Shown piece by piece: positions 63,983 to 64,000 of a stretch of 64,000 nt of DNA; position 1 is the first letter of the stretch; each line of letters begins with the position of its first letter. The notes under the pieces are model-generated. The model did not search any database. It saw only the letters and a program-made list of their open reading frames with translations, and was not told the origin of the DNA. Position numbers and translations under genes: made by a program. This stretch comes from DSSB01 sp046346845. GTDB taxonomy: Bacteria; UBA10199; DSSB01. Location of the stretch: positions 248,001 to 312,000 of the forward strand of contig JAXMHH010000006.1 of assembly GCA_046346845.1 (NCBI GenBank), written 5' to 3'.

Positions 63983-64000
63983 GCCCTCAAGCCATGGCCG

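Overview
The window looks like a chromosomal segment of a GC-rich, free-living Gram-negative bacterium of a deltaproteobacterial-type lineage (Myxococcota, Bdellovibrionota or an uncultured relative such as UBA10199). This is inference from three things. The gene order ispE - spoVG - tRNA-Gln - prs - rplY - pth - rpsF - rpsR - DUF2232 - rplI - dnaB resembles that of deltaproteobacteria. Eukaryote-type Ser/Thr kinases occur, one fused to a sigma54-type activator. Secreted proteins carry Myxococcus-type cysteine-rich repeats, RCC1, NHL and polymorphic beta-helix repeats.

Layout. 1-2.6 kb: partial NHL-repeat protein, two tiny proteins, a pair of half-size ferritin-like proteins, and a divergent NnrS-family gene with an FNR-type box between. 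2.7-13.5 kb: an accessory block of unrecognised, probably exported proteins with AT-rich intergenic DNA; several of their translation starts lie inside inverted repeats. It also holds a 1691-residue kinase/STAND/TPR/GAF/AAA+/HTH regulator. 13.7-16.9 kb: tRNA-Glu, a truncated hydrolase, and a DUF4143 ATPase between two copies of a 113-bp repeat derived from the 3' end of a DUF4239 gene. 17-24 kb: membrane Ser/Thr kinase with PEGA domain, multi-PAS histidine kinase with Rcp-type regulator, a CheY-like regulator, MarC. 24-35.7 kb: lytic transglycosylase, MAPEG protein, secreted cysteine-rich and beta-helix proteins with a shared Cys-containing C-terminal tail, a TolC-like fragment protein, a lamin-tail lipoprotein, rdgB/rph and an RCC1 protein.

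35.7-44.1 kb is the housekeeping translation/replication operon on the minus strand. 44.2-49.6 kb: alpha/beta hydrolase, a hypothetical protein, a periplasmic Cache protein and clpB with a sigma32-like promoter. 49.7-61.8 kb is a respiratory island, all on the minus strand: a thioredoxin-like protein and an FNR-family regulator (ATGA overlap), a haem-copper oxidase operon with two subunit III genes, a sulfide-detoxification operon (ArsR, persulfide dioxygenase, TauE/SafE, rhodanese-DUF2892), and a second complete oxidase operon. Each oxidase operon ends with a small CxxC membrane protein. 61.8-64 kb: rlmE, a secreted protein with a triple-hairpin leader, and a DUF4013 membrane protein.

How they fit: the FNR-family regulator is a good candidate to act at palindromes before the oxidase operon and before nnrS; the ArsR protein probably acts at its own palindrome and couples sulfide oxidation to the flanking oxidases. 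The recurrent theme that is not explained by known families is structured leaders: inverted repeats that enclose or pair with the Shine-Dalgarno or start codon of at least six genes, mostly of unknown exported proteins.
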